Below, piece after piece: positions 34,706 to 45,661 of a DNA stretch of 64,000 bases. The notes beneath the pieces are model-generated. The model made no database searches. It worked only from the letters and a program-made list of their open reading frames with translations, and was not told the origin of the DNA. Source of the DNA: Anas platyrhynchos (Eukaryota > Chordata > Aves > Anseriformes > Anatidae); assembly GCF_047663525.1 (NCBI RefSeq), contig NC_092611.1, forward strand, positions 6,423,001 to 6,487,000. Direction: 5' to 3'. How positions within the stretch are numbered: position 1 is the stretch's first letter; each line of letters starts with the position of its first letter. The position numbers and the translations under genes were made by a program.

Positions 34706-36751
34706 GAAGTGGGGTTGGGGCTGTTTGTCTGTCTGCAGTCTTTATTCCACACTGACAATTACAGCAAGAGGAAGAAGAAAACGAGATAAAATCACCGGAT
34801 TTAAGGAATCACGTTTTAAAAAAATAATAAAATAAAAAAAGGCAAAAAGAAAAGAAAAAAGCAGATCCTCAGCGAGAACACCTCGGTCAGCACCGGGGTG
34901 TGCCAGCGAGGATCCTGCCTGTTGCCTTCACCCCAAGCACATTTTGTGGCTCTGGTGCTCTCCCCGCGGCACCGGGTGCCACCGCGAGCCCCTCACCCCC
35001 CTGCTTCTCCCCATCCTGGGACCCCCGACCCATTTTGGACCCCCTTGAGCTTCGTGCAGCCGCCGGCACGATGCCCTCACCCACCTCCCGGCCTCTCGGC
35101 CATGGGGGCTTTCCCTCTGAGCTCTGAGCCCAAAACTGCCCAAATCCACGTGTGCGTGCTTGTGTAGGGGAAAGGCAAACAGCAAAGGAGATCTGCAGCC
35201 CCCTTTCTAATTGCATTCCCTTCTCTAATTGCTTGAAGATCAATCTTTTGAGTCTCTCTCTCTCTCCCTCAACCCCTCGGTGATTTCTGCTGAACAGTTG
35301 TGTTTCTTTTTTATTTTTTTTTTTGACTCAACACCAGGAAAATGGCTCCCTTTGTCCCTCGTGTCTTTGCAATCAATTTGGTGCTACCATTTCAGTTTGA
35401 TTTTTTTTTTTTTTACTAAAGAAATCTTCAGGTTTTATTTTTTTTTCCCCCTTGACTGAATGAAAACGATTTTACAACCGGGGGAAAAAAAAAAAAAAAG
35501 TAATTAAATAAGGGAAAATAACATCACTGGGGCGAATTGCAATGAATAATCCTAGACGTAAGCCCCAGCAGGAAAACTGCTGGGGTGTCTGTACGTCAAC
35601 TATAGGATCGTTTGGGGTTGTGACACCAATGTGCCAGCTCCTGAGCACGTGGAGGGAAGGAGCTGGGGCTCAGCCCTTGTTCATCTGGGTGAGCTCCACC
35701 AGGATGCCCGGGGGGCTTGGGGCAGCCCCCAGCTCCCTGCTCACCTCTCCTGCCTGGCTGGCTCTGGAGGTGCTCTCTGGGGACCCTTTCCAAACCCAAA
35801 GCTGACTCAACTAACGAGCTGCAGCATAAATTGGGACTTTTCCAGCAGCTCCTGGCACCTCAGCAAGGCAGGGCAGCGCCGTGCCCTCAGCAGGTGATGG
35901 GTGGGAGAGGACAGGGACGTGCTGGGAGTGGGTCCCAGCCTCCTGCCTGCCCTCGGTTGGGCCCGGCGGGGTTTTACACCTCCACAGCACTTTTTGATGG
36001 CAGGGGAGTGGAGGAGCAGGAGGCTTGGGCTTGGGTTTGGGTCAGCTGAGACCCTCCTGGGAAGCTGGGGGGGCTCGTGGTGGGACCCCTGGTGCCCAGG
36101 GTATTACACCAGGGAATTTTGGCCATGCCCTACCCGCTACCTCCTCTTCTTCCTCCGAGCCCCCTGTTCTCCGGAGCCCCCAGATGGGCAATGGACAAGC
36201 CAAGGAGGTTATATCCCCAAAATGACACCTCAAAGTGAGGGCAATAACTACGGTGTCAGCAAATTGGGAGCAGTTTGGGGTTCTGAAATGCTGGGGAGGC
36301 GAATTTGCCTCCTGGAAGAATCGCTGCTGGACCCCACGGCGTGCAACAGCCCCATATCATCTATTACAGAGGGATGGCAGAGATTTCATCCCCTGCGGGG
36401 GCTGCTTGGTTCTGGGGTGCTCCTGCTGGGGTTGGAGGGACACGGGAAGGGCTGGCCATGTTTTGGTAAGGGTCAGCTTTAGGGCTGAGGTGGCCACAGG
36501 GCTTCCTGCAGCGCGGGGCTGTTCTGCCAGCAGCCAGGAAGCAGGAAAGCACCGAGGAAAGCACCAGAGGCTGCTTGGATCAGAGCTGAGCTGGACTCAT
36601 CTGCGTGGGTCTGGCTCTGCAGCAGGAAAACCGCTGGATGCTGGGGAACAAAACCCAGCGGGCAGGGCAGGAGGAGAAAGCAGCCCTGCTGGTGGTAGAG
36701 GGGCGTGATAACACAGCGCGGAGAACTGGGGGTTTCTTTTCAAACAAAAGA

Positions 36752-36757
36752 TTTATT
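36752..36757 (-). terminator. NECTIN1: Possible proximal polyadenylation signal AATAAA (module A)
   Basis: AATAAA on the minus strand, about 1.5 kb downstream of the EWYV stop. It lies next to an A/T-rich low-complexity tract, so it may be chance. It would give a short 3'UTR form. Confidence 0.35.
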
Positions 36758-36771
36758 TATACATCCAATTA

Positions 36772-36838
36772 AAAAAACAAAACAAAAAAATAAAATAAAA
36801 ATTAAAAAAAAAAAAAAAGAAGAAGAAGAAGAAGAGCG
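36772..36838. repeat. A-rich low-complexity tract with GAA repeat
   Basis: A run of AAAAC/AAAAT-type sequence, a pure A stretch and then about six GAA units, inside the proposed 3'UTR of module A. On the transcribed strand it is a U-rich tract followed by TTC repeats. Confidence 0.85.
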
Positions 36839-38282
36839 ATAATCCCCAACCCAGTGAATCTGATTTGGATAAGGTCAGTGTCAGAGCGCCCGGGAGCCTG
36901 GAGTCCCATTTACCCACGGAGCAGAGATAGCAGCAGCCCGAGCCCTAAATCCCACTGTGGGGGCCCGGGGGAAGGAGGACGAGATCAGTAGCCCAGGCTC
37001 CCTCCCTCCTGCCCTATCTCCCGAGGCTTTGCTGATCAGAGGGAGAGGACATGGGAAAAGTGGCAACCAAAGCAGGCCAAGCAACGCACCCATGGGCTCG
37101 GGCTGCTGCTAGAGGGATTAAGCACCGCTCGCATGCTCTGACCGAAAGAAAGAGGAAAAAAAAAATAAACAAAATCAAGTGTAAACACATGACAATTAAG
37201 TCTTAGTGGTATAATAAAAGCACGGGGCCTGTCCCCAGCCCCTGCAGTACGGTGGGCAGGGGGGGAGCGCTGCCCCCCGGGTGCAGCCCGGGGCTGGGGG
37301 CTGCGAGAAGGGGCCAGGGCTGCTTCGAGCCATCACAGGGGGGGGAAAAAAAATGTCAGCAATAAATACTCCTCGTCTTTCTGTTATAAAGAACGCTCCG
37401 ACAAAGACGGAAAACGAACAGGCAGGAGGTGATGGATGGGAGGAGGAAAATGGCAGCTCCGCTCCCCTGCCCTGCTATCAGCCCACGCACCCGGGGCTGG
37501 TTTTGGGGCTTTCCTCCCCCTTCTCTCCTCATTTTCCTTTTCTCGAGTCATTCCGGCCCGGGAGCGGATCCCCCAGGCGTGCAGCAGGCGATGGGGACAA
37601 TGCCCAAGCCCTGCTGGGAGCAACGTGCTCAGGAAGAAAAGTCCTTCCAGCCGGCCCTGGCACCTCCGTTTCCTTCGCCACCAGCTCCTCTGGCCTCTGT
37701 CCTGCGGACAGCCCGGCCGGCCCCCTCCCCGGGTTAAAACAAAGCAGAAGACGACAACATACAAACAAATTCCAGTGTTTCAGGGGTGCCGAAGTGGGAG
37801 GAGGAACCTTGGGGAGGGACGCGGGGCCAAAGGGCCCCCTGAGCTATGAAGACACGAACAGAGTGTAATATACAGGCTGGGCACCAGTCGTTAAAGCAAA
37901 GAGGAACACCTACGCCACCGACCAATACAAACACCACAGAAGGGGACGAAAATTTTCCAGAGAAATTAAAAAGGCAAAAAACCAAAACCGAGAAAATAAT
38001 TACCCGACCTCCCACCTCCCGTCCCCTCCCCGCCGCCCCCCCCCCAAAAAAAAACAAAACAAAAAAAAAACAAAAAACGATCCGTAAGCAAAGCTTTTCC
38101 CCCCCCCCACACACACACCCCCCGTGTCCCCCTCCCCAACCCGCTCGCCAGCGCCGGAGCCTCCGAAGTCCTTGGGGGGCGTGCGGGGGGCTTGGGGGCC
38201 CCGGGGGGGCTCGGCGGCACCTCAGGGGGAGCTGGCGGGCGCGTGGCTGCGTGCGGGCGCGTGGCTGGAGCCGGGAGGCGAG

Positions 38283-38824
38283 CTACACGTACCACTCCTT
38301 TTTGGAAATGAAGGAGCCGTCGTTCTGCGACACCATGTTCTCGGCGATGTCGAGCTGCTCGGGGTCGTACTGGAAGCCGAGTGTCCGCTCGTCGTAGGGC
38401 TCGGGGTGCGCCTCGCCCTCGTCCACCGTGAAGTAAGGCCGCTTGGCGTCCTCCTCGTACTTGTTGGGGCCGCCCAGCTTGCGCTCGCCGCCCGCGTCCT
38501 CGTCCTCGTCTTCGTAGGTGCTGCCTCCCAGGGGGCCCGGCTTCTTCTCGTCGTCCGAGTCGTCGGGGTACTGCAGGTTTTGGGCCATGGGGGGGTGATG
38601 CTGCGGGATGCCGGCCTTGCTGTAGCCGTTGCCGTAGACGTGCTTCTTTGTGCTGTAGTCACCCTTGAAGGTGTGACGCCGGCGCCGGAGTACCACAAAG
38701 AGCACCACGGCCACCACCAGGACCAGCGAGACGCCTCCCACTATGCCCCCGATCACGGGGGTGGGGATGTTCGGCTGCACCATGGATTTGCGATCATCGA
38801 TTGGAGACGGGGTGTAGGGAAATT
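38283..38824 (-). CDS. NECTIN1: Nectin-1 terminal exon A: transmembrane helix and EWYV tail
   Basis: This terminal exon carries 542 nt of coding sequence, entered in phase 1 so that G|AA gives Glu of the juxtamembrane segment EFPYTPSP. A hydrophobic helix follows (PVIGGIVGG ... VVLFVVL), stopped by RRRRHTFKG, then a long cytoplasmic tail. Visible tail features are YSTKKHVYGNGYSKAGIP, PDDSDDEKK, an acidic run with DEDEDAGG, RPYFTVDEGEA, YDPEQLDIAENMVSQNDG and the C-terminus SKKEWYV. EWYV fits the nectin E/A-X-Y-V motif that binds the PDZ domain of afadin and links nectins to actin at adherens junctions. Joined to exons 2-5 it gives 488 residues, plus the missing signal exon; human nectin-1 of this form has 517. 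The acceptor is ttttcctacccag. The acidic run looks shorter than the mammalian glutamate run. Confidence 0.96.
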
Positions 38825-38900
38825 CTGGGTAGGAAAAGACAGATGGAAGGGGGAACAGTGTCAAACCATGCGGAAACGCGCCCTCCCTCCATGCTCTCAT

Positions 38901-38931
<31 letters not shown>

Positions 38932-41900
38932 GGGTGGGGTGGGTGGGAGGGGTGGGAAGATGAGGGTAAGGAACAGGGAAGGGAAAAAAGCAGGGAAAGG
39001 GGAGAAGGGTGCGTCAGAGCAGGGGTCGGGGCAGGAGCTCTGCCCCGGCGCGGGGATGCGGCCATGCCGTGCCAAGCTGCCCAAGCTGCATGCAGGAGCC
39101 CAGCAGGCTGGAAGCGGCGTTTCCCTTCCCACCCCTCCCGGTTCCTCCAGGCGTGCTCAGATCCCACACCCCCAGTGCCATCGGTCCGGGTGTTTTCCAT
39201 TTCACGGGGAGCTTTCACGCGTCCCCACAGCCCTACGATGCTCCGGCACCAGGAGCAGGACCCCAAACCCACCCAGTAGTGGGCACCAAGCGGCTGCGGT
39301 GCTCCGTGTCCCCCTCCTCAGCACCCCAGCCCACCCTGAGCCCACCCCCAAGGGCAGCAGCACCTCGTTGCCCCCACACACACCCCACGGGCACACGGTG
39401 ATGCTCGGGGTCGGGGCTGGCTGCCCGGCGGCGCAGGGACACCGACCTCCCCCCCTGCTGCTCCTACGGCCGGCGCGGTGCCATGGCTCAAGCTAATCTT
39501 GTTCCAGCAGATACCCCGACCCCCCATAAACAAACAATGCCAGAAAGAGTAGAAGAGATATGGGAAAGCTGCTCCCTGCTCTCTCACGCACTTTGAGCCA
39601 TGCTTTTTGGCACGGATAAAGTCTGACCCAGGACGTAAGTCACCCTCCCCAGCCCTCCCTCGGCACACTTGACAGCCCCTGGCCAAATTCTGCTCTTTTT
39701 CTCCAACTGCCCGTCAAGCAGCGGTGTCCAGGAGGCTTCAAGCACCAAGTGGCTGTCTCTGTCCTTCACCTGCCTCTGAATTTCAGCCAGGTTAACACCC
39801 CCTGGCACCCCTAGGTATTGTTAAGGGGGGTCCTCAGGGCCCATCCTGTGTCATGCTGGTCATTTTGGGCTCTGCTGTGCCCGGACCCTCCATCCCTCAC
39901 CCCCATCCATGTGGGCAGGGGGAGAAGAGAGGGACAGAAAGCCACGACAGCATGAGCAGACCGTGGGACCAGCACCCAGCCACGAGCCCTTTTATTGCTG
40001 CTCAGGACCCTCCCAACCCTCACTTTATACCCGGCAGGCACCGCAGGACCTCAGCACGTCCTCCACAAGAGCAGCCAGGATGGGCGATGGGCTGGGAGGG
40101 GTTGAAAGAAAGCGGATCTGGGGCTGGATCTGCTTTTTGTCCCCTCGTCACGGGCCTGTGGGAGTCTGCTGCTGGCAGCCAAGTTTCTGCAGGAGGGCAG
40201 GAAACCCTGAGCAAGGCAGAGCAGTGCAGGGAGCTGCCCTGCAGCACAAGGCAGCCCAGCCACGAAGGGAGAGGGGAGAAAAGAGTTTGCTTCCTCTCCG
40301 CAGAGGCAGTTCCAGGAGCAGCTGCACGTTTTGGACACGGGCTCTGAATGCGAGCAATCGCCGGCCTGATCTTTTTGGCACAAGCTTTTTGCTCGTGCCT
40401 GGGAGCTGTTTCACCCCTGCCTTTCCCGAGACATCGTCCCAGCCGCGGCACCGTGGTTTCTGCAGCGCTGCCTCGCCTCGAGCGAAGCCTCACGAGCCTG
40501 AAAGCAGGCGCCGAGCAGCACAGTGGGCAGGACGGGCTGGGGGGCAGGCAGATGGAAGGCTCCCTGCTGCAGCCAGAACCAGGAGAAAGATGCTGCGCAG
40601 GCAGGAGTCAGCATCTCCTTCCAAAGACAGCCCTCGGAGCAGGAGCGAGGGCATGCATTTCAGCACGGGGAGCTGAGGCTGGGCTCTGGGAAGCCAAAAC
40701 CACATGTTGCTTCACCAGAAGGCTTGTCAGAGCCAGCTGCTGAATGCAAAGCCTCTCTGCCGAGCCAGCAAGAAATGTCACGTCCATCCCCTGCTAGTCC
40801 TGGCTGCCGAGGGCTCCGCTTCAACCACACGAGCATCCGCGCAGCATCCAGCCCTGCTCGTGCCAGCTCCCGTGCTGCCCAGACCCCAAAGTTCCCATGA
40901 CGAGCCTCCTTATCAGCCCAGGTTGGAGGCACGAAAGGCAAAGGCGAACGTTTTCCTCCCTCTCCCGTGTGTATTTATTTTCTCCTGCCCTTTGTGCTGC
41001 CCGCCCCTGAGATAACGCTCGCCTACGGGCCACCCCTGTGCCAAGGCCACCGCCGCGGCCACGGCAGCCAGCGCGCCGCTCCCGGGCTTTTCACACCTTC
41101 TTCTGCTGAATTTATTTTCTGCTCAGCTCCCGTCCACGTCCTCCTCGCCGTGGCCCACTTCCCATGCCGGAGAAACCAAAACCGAACCGTGGGAAGAGAG
41201 GGATTGGGCAAGTGGGAAGCCCGCAGCCCAAATCTCCCACCTTCCTGCCCAAACCGCGCTCCGAGCCTGCGGGACCAAGGGGCTCAGGGGGCGCAGAAGG
41301 GGAGCGTGGCCAAGCCTGGGGTGTGGGGGGGGCGGTCAGAAATGGGTAAAAAAAAGAGGAAAGAGGGATCCAGGGCGGGCCGAGGCGTGCCACCACCGCT
41401 GGATGGCGGTGCAGACCACCGCTGCCTCCCAGCGCCCCTCTCCGTGGCCTCTGGGCACCCCCCCTGCAGGGTTGGGAGAGGGACCCTTGGGTGCCCCTGC
41501 CCTGCCACAAGGACACCGAGGACACCGCCAGGCTCCTTGGTGGCTCGGGATGGAGCGGGTTCTGGGCACGCAGCCCCACAAAGGGGAGGCAGGGTGCTGC
41601 CCACCCGCTTTTCGGGCGCAGGGCGTCAAGGAGGGGGAAGTGTGGGAACAGGATCCCCCCCCCTTTTTGTGTCCGAGGGGTGCGTGAAATTTTTTTTTGG
41701 AGAGCGGTGCGGTGCCTGAGCGCGCTGGGGGCCCTCCATGTGAAAAATCCATTAGGAAGAGAGTCTGGAGAGAATTAAAGCCGCTGTGAAAAGCAGAGTG
41801 GGGAAACAGGAGACGGCGGAGAGCGGGGAGGGGGAACAAGCCGGGCTTTAATGCCAGCATAAAGAGCCTGTCCTCCTCCTGCTCCCCCCCTCCCAGCCCT

Positions 41901-44900
41901 CATAAAAACAGGGAGCGCTGTGTGAATAGGAATTAGAGCAGCAACACTATCTGCCCGCTGCCCGGCTCTGCCAGCTGTTGCTTTCAGCCCAGCTCCCTGT
42001 CCCCGTGCCAGCTCCCGCACGGCAGCTGGGAGCGAGGGGGCTGGGGATGGCCCCGGGGCTTCGCTCCCCTTCCCTTTGATCCCACCAGCATCGTCCTGCT
42101 CCTGCCTCCCCCAGGAGGGGGCTCGGGGGCTTCTCCCGCTGCTGGGAGCTGGGAGCTGGCAGCACCCAGGGGTGACGACGCCGACCGTCCCCATCACGAG
42201 GGTGGCTTTGGAAAAAATACAGGTGTTAAAATCGCTCCTTTCTGTTCATGGCTGGTTTCCAGCACAAAAAAAAAAGGGACCTATGCAGATCACGCTGCCC
42301 GCCCATCCATCCCTCAGCTTTTTGAGCCTGCTGGCCAATTTCGGTGCTATCTGATGGAGAAGGAGCAGAATTATCCCCACCACACAGCTCTCGGAGGTGG
42401 GATCCCTGGCAGAGGTGGGACCTAAACCTCATTAGACATCAGAGAACCCACAGGGACAAGAGCTTGCTCCCAAGGGCAGGAAGGGCCCTGATCAGAAAAA
42501 AAAGGTATTTTTAGCCACCAGATTATTCTTCTATGATGATGAGGAAAGGGTTTTTCAAAAGCCCAGTGCTCATTGTGCTGCTTGGGTGTTTTATAAGGGG
42601 CTGCTTCCTGTGGGCACGGCTCCTCGTGGAGTCACAGCCCCGTCCTCTTCCCTTCAATCAAGGGCCAAGGAGAAACTCAGCACCGGCCCCCGATGCAGCA
42701 GCAGCTGGTAGGGGCGAGCAGCAGCTCTGGGGAGGAGCAGGAGCCCTAAAACCAGTGGGTTCCCAGCTCCCAGCTGGCACCAAGCAAACAGAGTGGTTCA
42801 TTTTATTATTTTTTGGAGACAGATTGCTGGCGGCAACCCATCCACGCCAAATTATCCCGGGACTTTGACCCATTCTGCTCCTGAGTCACAACAGGGAGAC
42901 ACCTCAGCCCTGGCAGGGCTGGTTGGAGAACCTGGCAGCTTTGCTGCCCTTTTCCCTCTCAGCATCCCACCTCCTGCAGCAGGGGTCCTGCCTTCCCGTC
43001 CCCATGGCGCAGGGAGCAGAGGAGGCAGAGGGGGGAGAACAAACCTCTGGCGACCCATCCAGCAGTGCAGCAGCTGCCGCTGGCGTGTCAGAGGGTGACG
43101 GCTTTCAGGCCAGATGCCAAGCGAGGTTTTAATCTCCTGCCAGGTCACCTACCGCTTGTCAATCAGGATGCCAGCAGGCGGGGAGCAGCAGATGCCGTCT
43201 GGAGGGGCAGCAGCAGGCAGAGCCCCCCCATCCAGCTGCCCTTAGCCCCCTGCCCCGCGTCCTCTTAGCACCCAGGAGCTGGGTGGTGGCTGGGCTGTGG
43301 TGCTGCCCGGAGAGCTCTTCATCTCGTGCTCGGAGCCCGTCACAACCCCACGGGCTGTTTGCTGTGACCTTGCTGCGCTGGGCTGGCTGCTGGTGTGCGA
43401 ATAACTCCCTGCTGAGAGCTCCTGCAGCTCTCCCCTACCCGAACTGCAAACCCCCCCAAATTTGTACGCACCCCCGTGTGCCCGAGGGCCAGGGCACGCA
43501 ATAATCATGTCACGGGGCAACAAAAGCTGCTGCACCCCAGCACGGCCCCGAAAACACGTGCGTGCTCACACGTGCGCCGATGCTCACGCACGGCTGCACA
43601 GCAGGGCAGCCCCGTGCCAGCGGGCGGTTTTTGGGGTCGCAGACGGAGGGGAGCTCCCCTCCACACGCGTGTGCAAGCAGGCAGGGCAGCCCCAGGCAGT
43701 CCATACCCCCAGACTTTGATTATGTCACCCTCCCGGCCGGAATAAAGAGCTACATGTCACACTACACGGCTTGGCTGCCACTGACAAAGGTCCTGCAAGG
43801 CGGGAGAAGCTATTACAGGAACAGATTGCAGGAATAAAATATTAAATTTCCACTTATCAATCCCTTTAATACGCTCAAACTCCAGCAGAAGCGTGCAGCC
43901 GTCTCCCCCCCGAAACGAATCGGGGCTGACCCAGCCCTGCTCCTCCTCCCGGGGGCTGGGATGGAGGATGCTGGGCGGCTGCTGCAGGTTTTTCTCTGCA
44001 TCAACCTTCTGTGGTTTTTATTTATTTATTTTTTTTCTCCCCAGGCTGGCTGCTCACTAGATTGAGCTCCGTTTACGGCATGCATCTCTTGAAAGATGTT
44101 TCGTGGTCTGCTGACAATCCCGAAATTGTCTGCAAGACCCAAACAAATGTACCTGTAATAGCTGAGCGAGGGCGGCTGAGCCCTCCCCAGCACTGGCCTA
44201 ATCGGTCCTGAGGGAGAGCTGGATAAACATATTCAGATCCCATGAATTATTAAAAGCGTGGTGGTTTTTATTTTTATTTTTTTACATGCCGGAGCCCTGC
44301 CTTAGCGTGTCGGCTGCTCCCTGCTCCTAGCGGGGGCTGCTGGTGCGTCCCTCTGTCCCTCTTGTTCAACCTCAGCACCACGATTTGGATTTTGGGGAAT
44401 AAACTGGGAATGCAGGCAGACCTCTACCCAACGTTGTGTGCTGCCCCTGTGGGGCTGGCAGTTTGCAGAGCCCCAGGAACGCGGCGCTCTGCTGGGCACC
44501 TCCAGCAGCTGGCTGGGTTTTGGCCACGACCTTGCCCTTTTTTTGGGGTTTTGGGCAGGGATGTGCTCAGCACAGAGCTCTGTCTGTCTGGTTCCTTCCC
44601 CCCAGCAAACAAAAAATCCCCCAGAGAAAAGCATGTACCGGGAACAACTCAGCAGGCACGGCTCCAGGACAGGAGGTGTGAATTAAAGGCCTGCCACAGT
44701 GATAATGATCATAAATAAATGCTTCGTAATTAGCATCTAATTAGCACATCCCATCCATTGACCTCCGAGCGCTCGGATAGAGGAAGATTCGCCCGCTTCC
44801 CCCACGTCACAGCGAGGGGAAGGCAGCGGCGAGGGTGCCGGCTGCGGTGTCACGGCTCCTGGCTGCCCAGTTCTCCCAGTTTCACCAGCTCGGCGCTCAC

Positions 44901-45509
44901 CACTGCAGCCCCCCAGCCTCTCTGTGCACCCCCAGCCCCGGGGGGCACAGCTCTGGAGCCCCAGCACCCTGTGAGCTCAGCTAGCTTGTGCTGCCTGGAT
45001 ATTGTCCCCTGGGGACAAGGGACACCAGGAGGAGCCCACCACAGACCCCCCATGCATCACCCCAGCCACCAAGCAGGTGTCCCGGGGGGCTGTGGCAGGT
45101 GTCACCGTCTTCTCCTGACCTATCTGTGTGCTTTTTTTCCTTCCCTCTGTCCTCATCCCACTCCTTCCACCTTCCAGCAAGCACCTCCCCGACATGTCTC
45201 AGCTCTTAACACGTCCAATGAGCCACCCGAGCCCGAAGCAGAAAAGAAGACGAGGGGAACGAGACCGAAGGCCTCTTGGTGTAAGAAAGGAAAAGACGAC
45301 GAGAGAAAAGGAGAAAAAAAATCCAAGCAAACCCAGGAGAAAGCAAAGAGCCCCTGCTCCCTTTGCACCAAGACTTTTCCCCCCAGGGACACCGGGGGTT
45401 CAGACAGACATTGAGAAGACATCGCTGGCTGGCAGAGGTCAGCAGCTCACCCCCACCTCCTCTCCCCACCTCCTCCTCCTCTTTCAGAGCACGCCGAGTG
45501 CTTTCCTAC
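38825..45509 (-). other. NECTIN1: NECTIN1 intron 5 (proximal 3' module)
   Basis: This is 6.7 kb of GC-rich intron between the last ectodomain exon and the module A terminal exon. It includes a CpG-rich stretch at roughly 41000-41720 and a 27-base T run (38905-38931) about 80 nt upstream of the exon acceptor in transcription order. An AT-rich patch at about 43790-43880 is flanked by GC-rich DNA. The many open frames on both strands are a by-product of high GC content and have no recognisable domain. Confidence 0.8.
38905..38931. repeat. Poly(T) tract of 27 bases in intron 5
   Basis: An uninterrupted run of 27 T on the plus strand, so A-rich on the transcribed strand, 80-107 nt upstream of the module A exon. 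It could be a retroposon tail relic, but no body sequence is recognisable. Confidence 0.9.
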
Positions 45510-45661
45510 CTGTGACATTGACTTCCACCAAGCCCGACCGGGTCCCGATGGCGTTGGAGGCCTCGCAGATGTAGGTGCCGGCCACGCTGTAGGAGACGGG
45601 CCCCTTGAAGTAGATGGTGTTGTTCTGGATCTCCACACTGCCGGGCAGCGTCCCGTTTGGC
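45510..45661 (-). CDS. NECTIN1: Nectin-1 exon 5: second C2-type Ig domain, second half
   Basis: This exon of 152 nt enters in phase 2 and leaves in phase 1. It completes the membrane-proximal Ig domain with segments PNGTLPGSVEIQNNT, FKGPVSYS, VAGTYICEASNAIGTRSG and VEVNVT. The cysteine of TYICEAS pairs with the one in exon 4. N-glycosylation sequons are visible at NGT, NNT and NVT. The acceptor is ttctcccctag and the donor is G|gtaggaaag. This is the last exon shared by all the tails proposed here, because the following exons at 38824 and at 21796 both have phase 1 acceptors that accept the terminal G. If this donor is not used, the open frame runs eight more residues into the intron and stops, which would give a secreted ectodomain. 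Confidence 0.95.

Larger units (their letters stand above)
34395..38282 (-). other. NECTIN1: 3' untranslated region of NECTIN1 module A
   Basis: Downstream of the EWYV stop there is no further splice-supported coding sequence, and AATAAA signals appear on the minus strand at 36752-36757 and 34418-34423, with more inside 34640-34660. If the distal site is used, the 3'UTR is about 3.9 kb, similar to my recollection of the mammalian transcript. The first 250 nt are extremely GC-rich. The distal 1.1 kb (34400-35530) is AT-rich with long homopolymer runs, as often seen at the ends of long vertebrate 3'UTRs. The exact end is inferred. Confidence 0.6.

Noticed and set aside
38124-38963. 279-codon plus-strand frame over the EWYV exon
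   Set aside because: It is the antisense shadow of the real minus-strand coding exon, whose codon bias keeps the opposite strand open.
42515-42545. ttattcttctatgatgatga considered as a CR1 3' end
   Set aside because: Only a partial resemblance to the CR1 terminal repeat, with no recognisable element body beside it.
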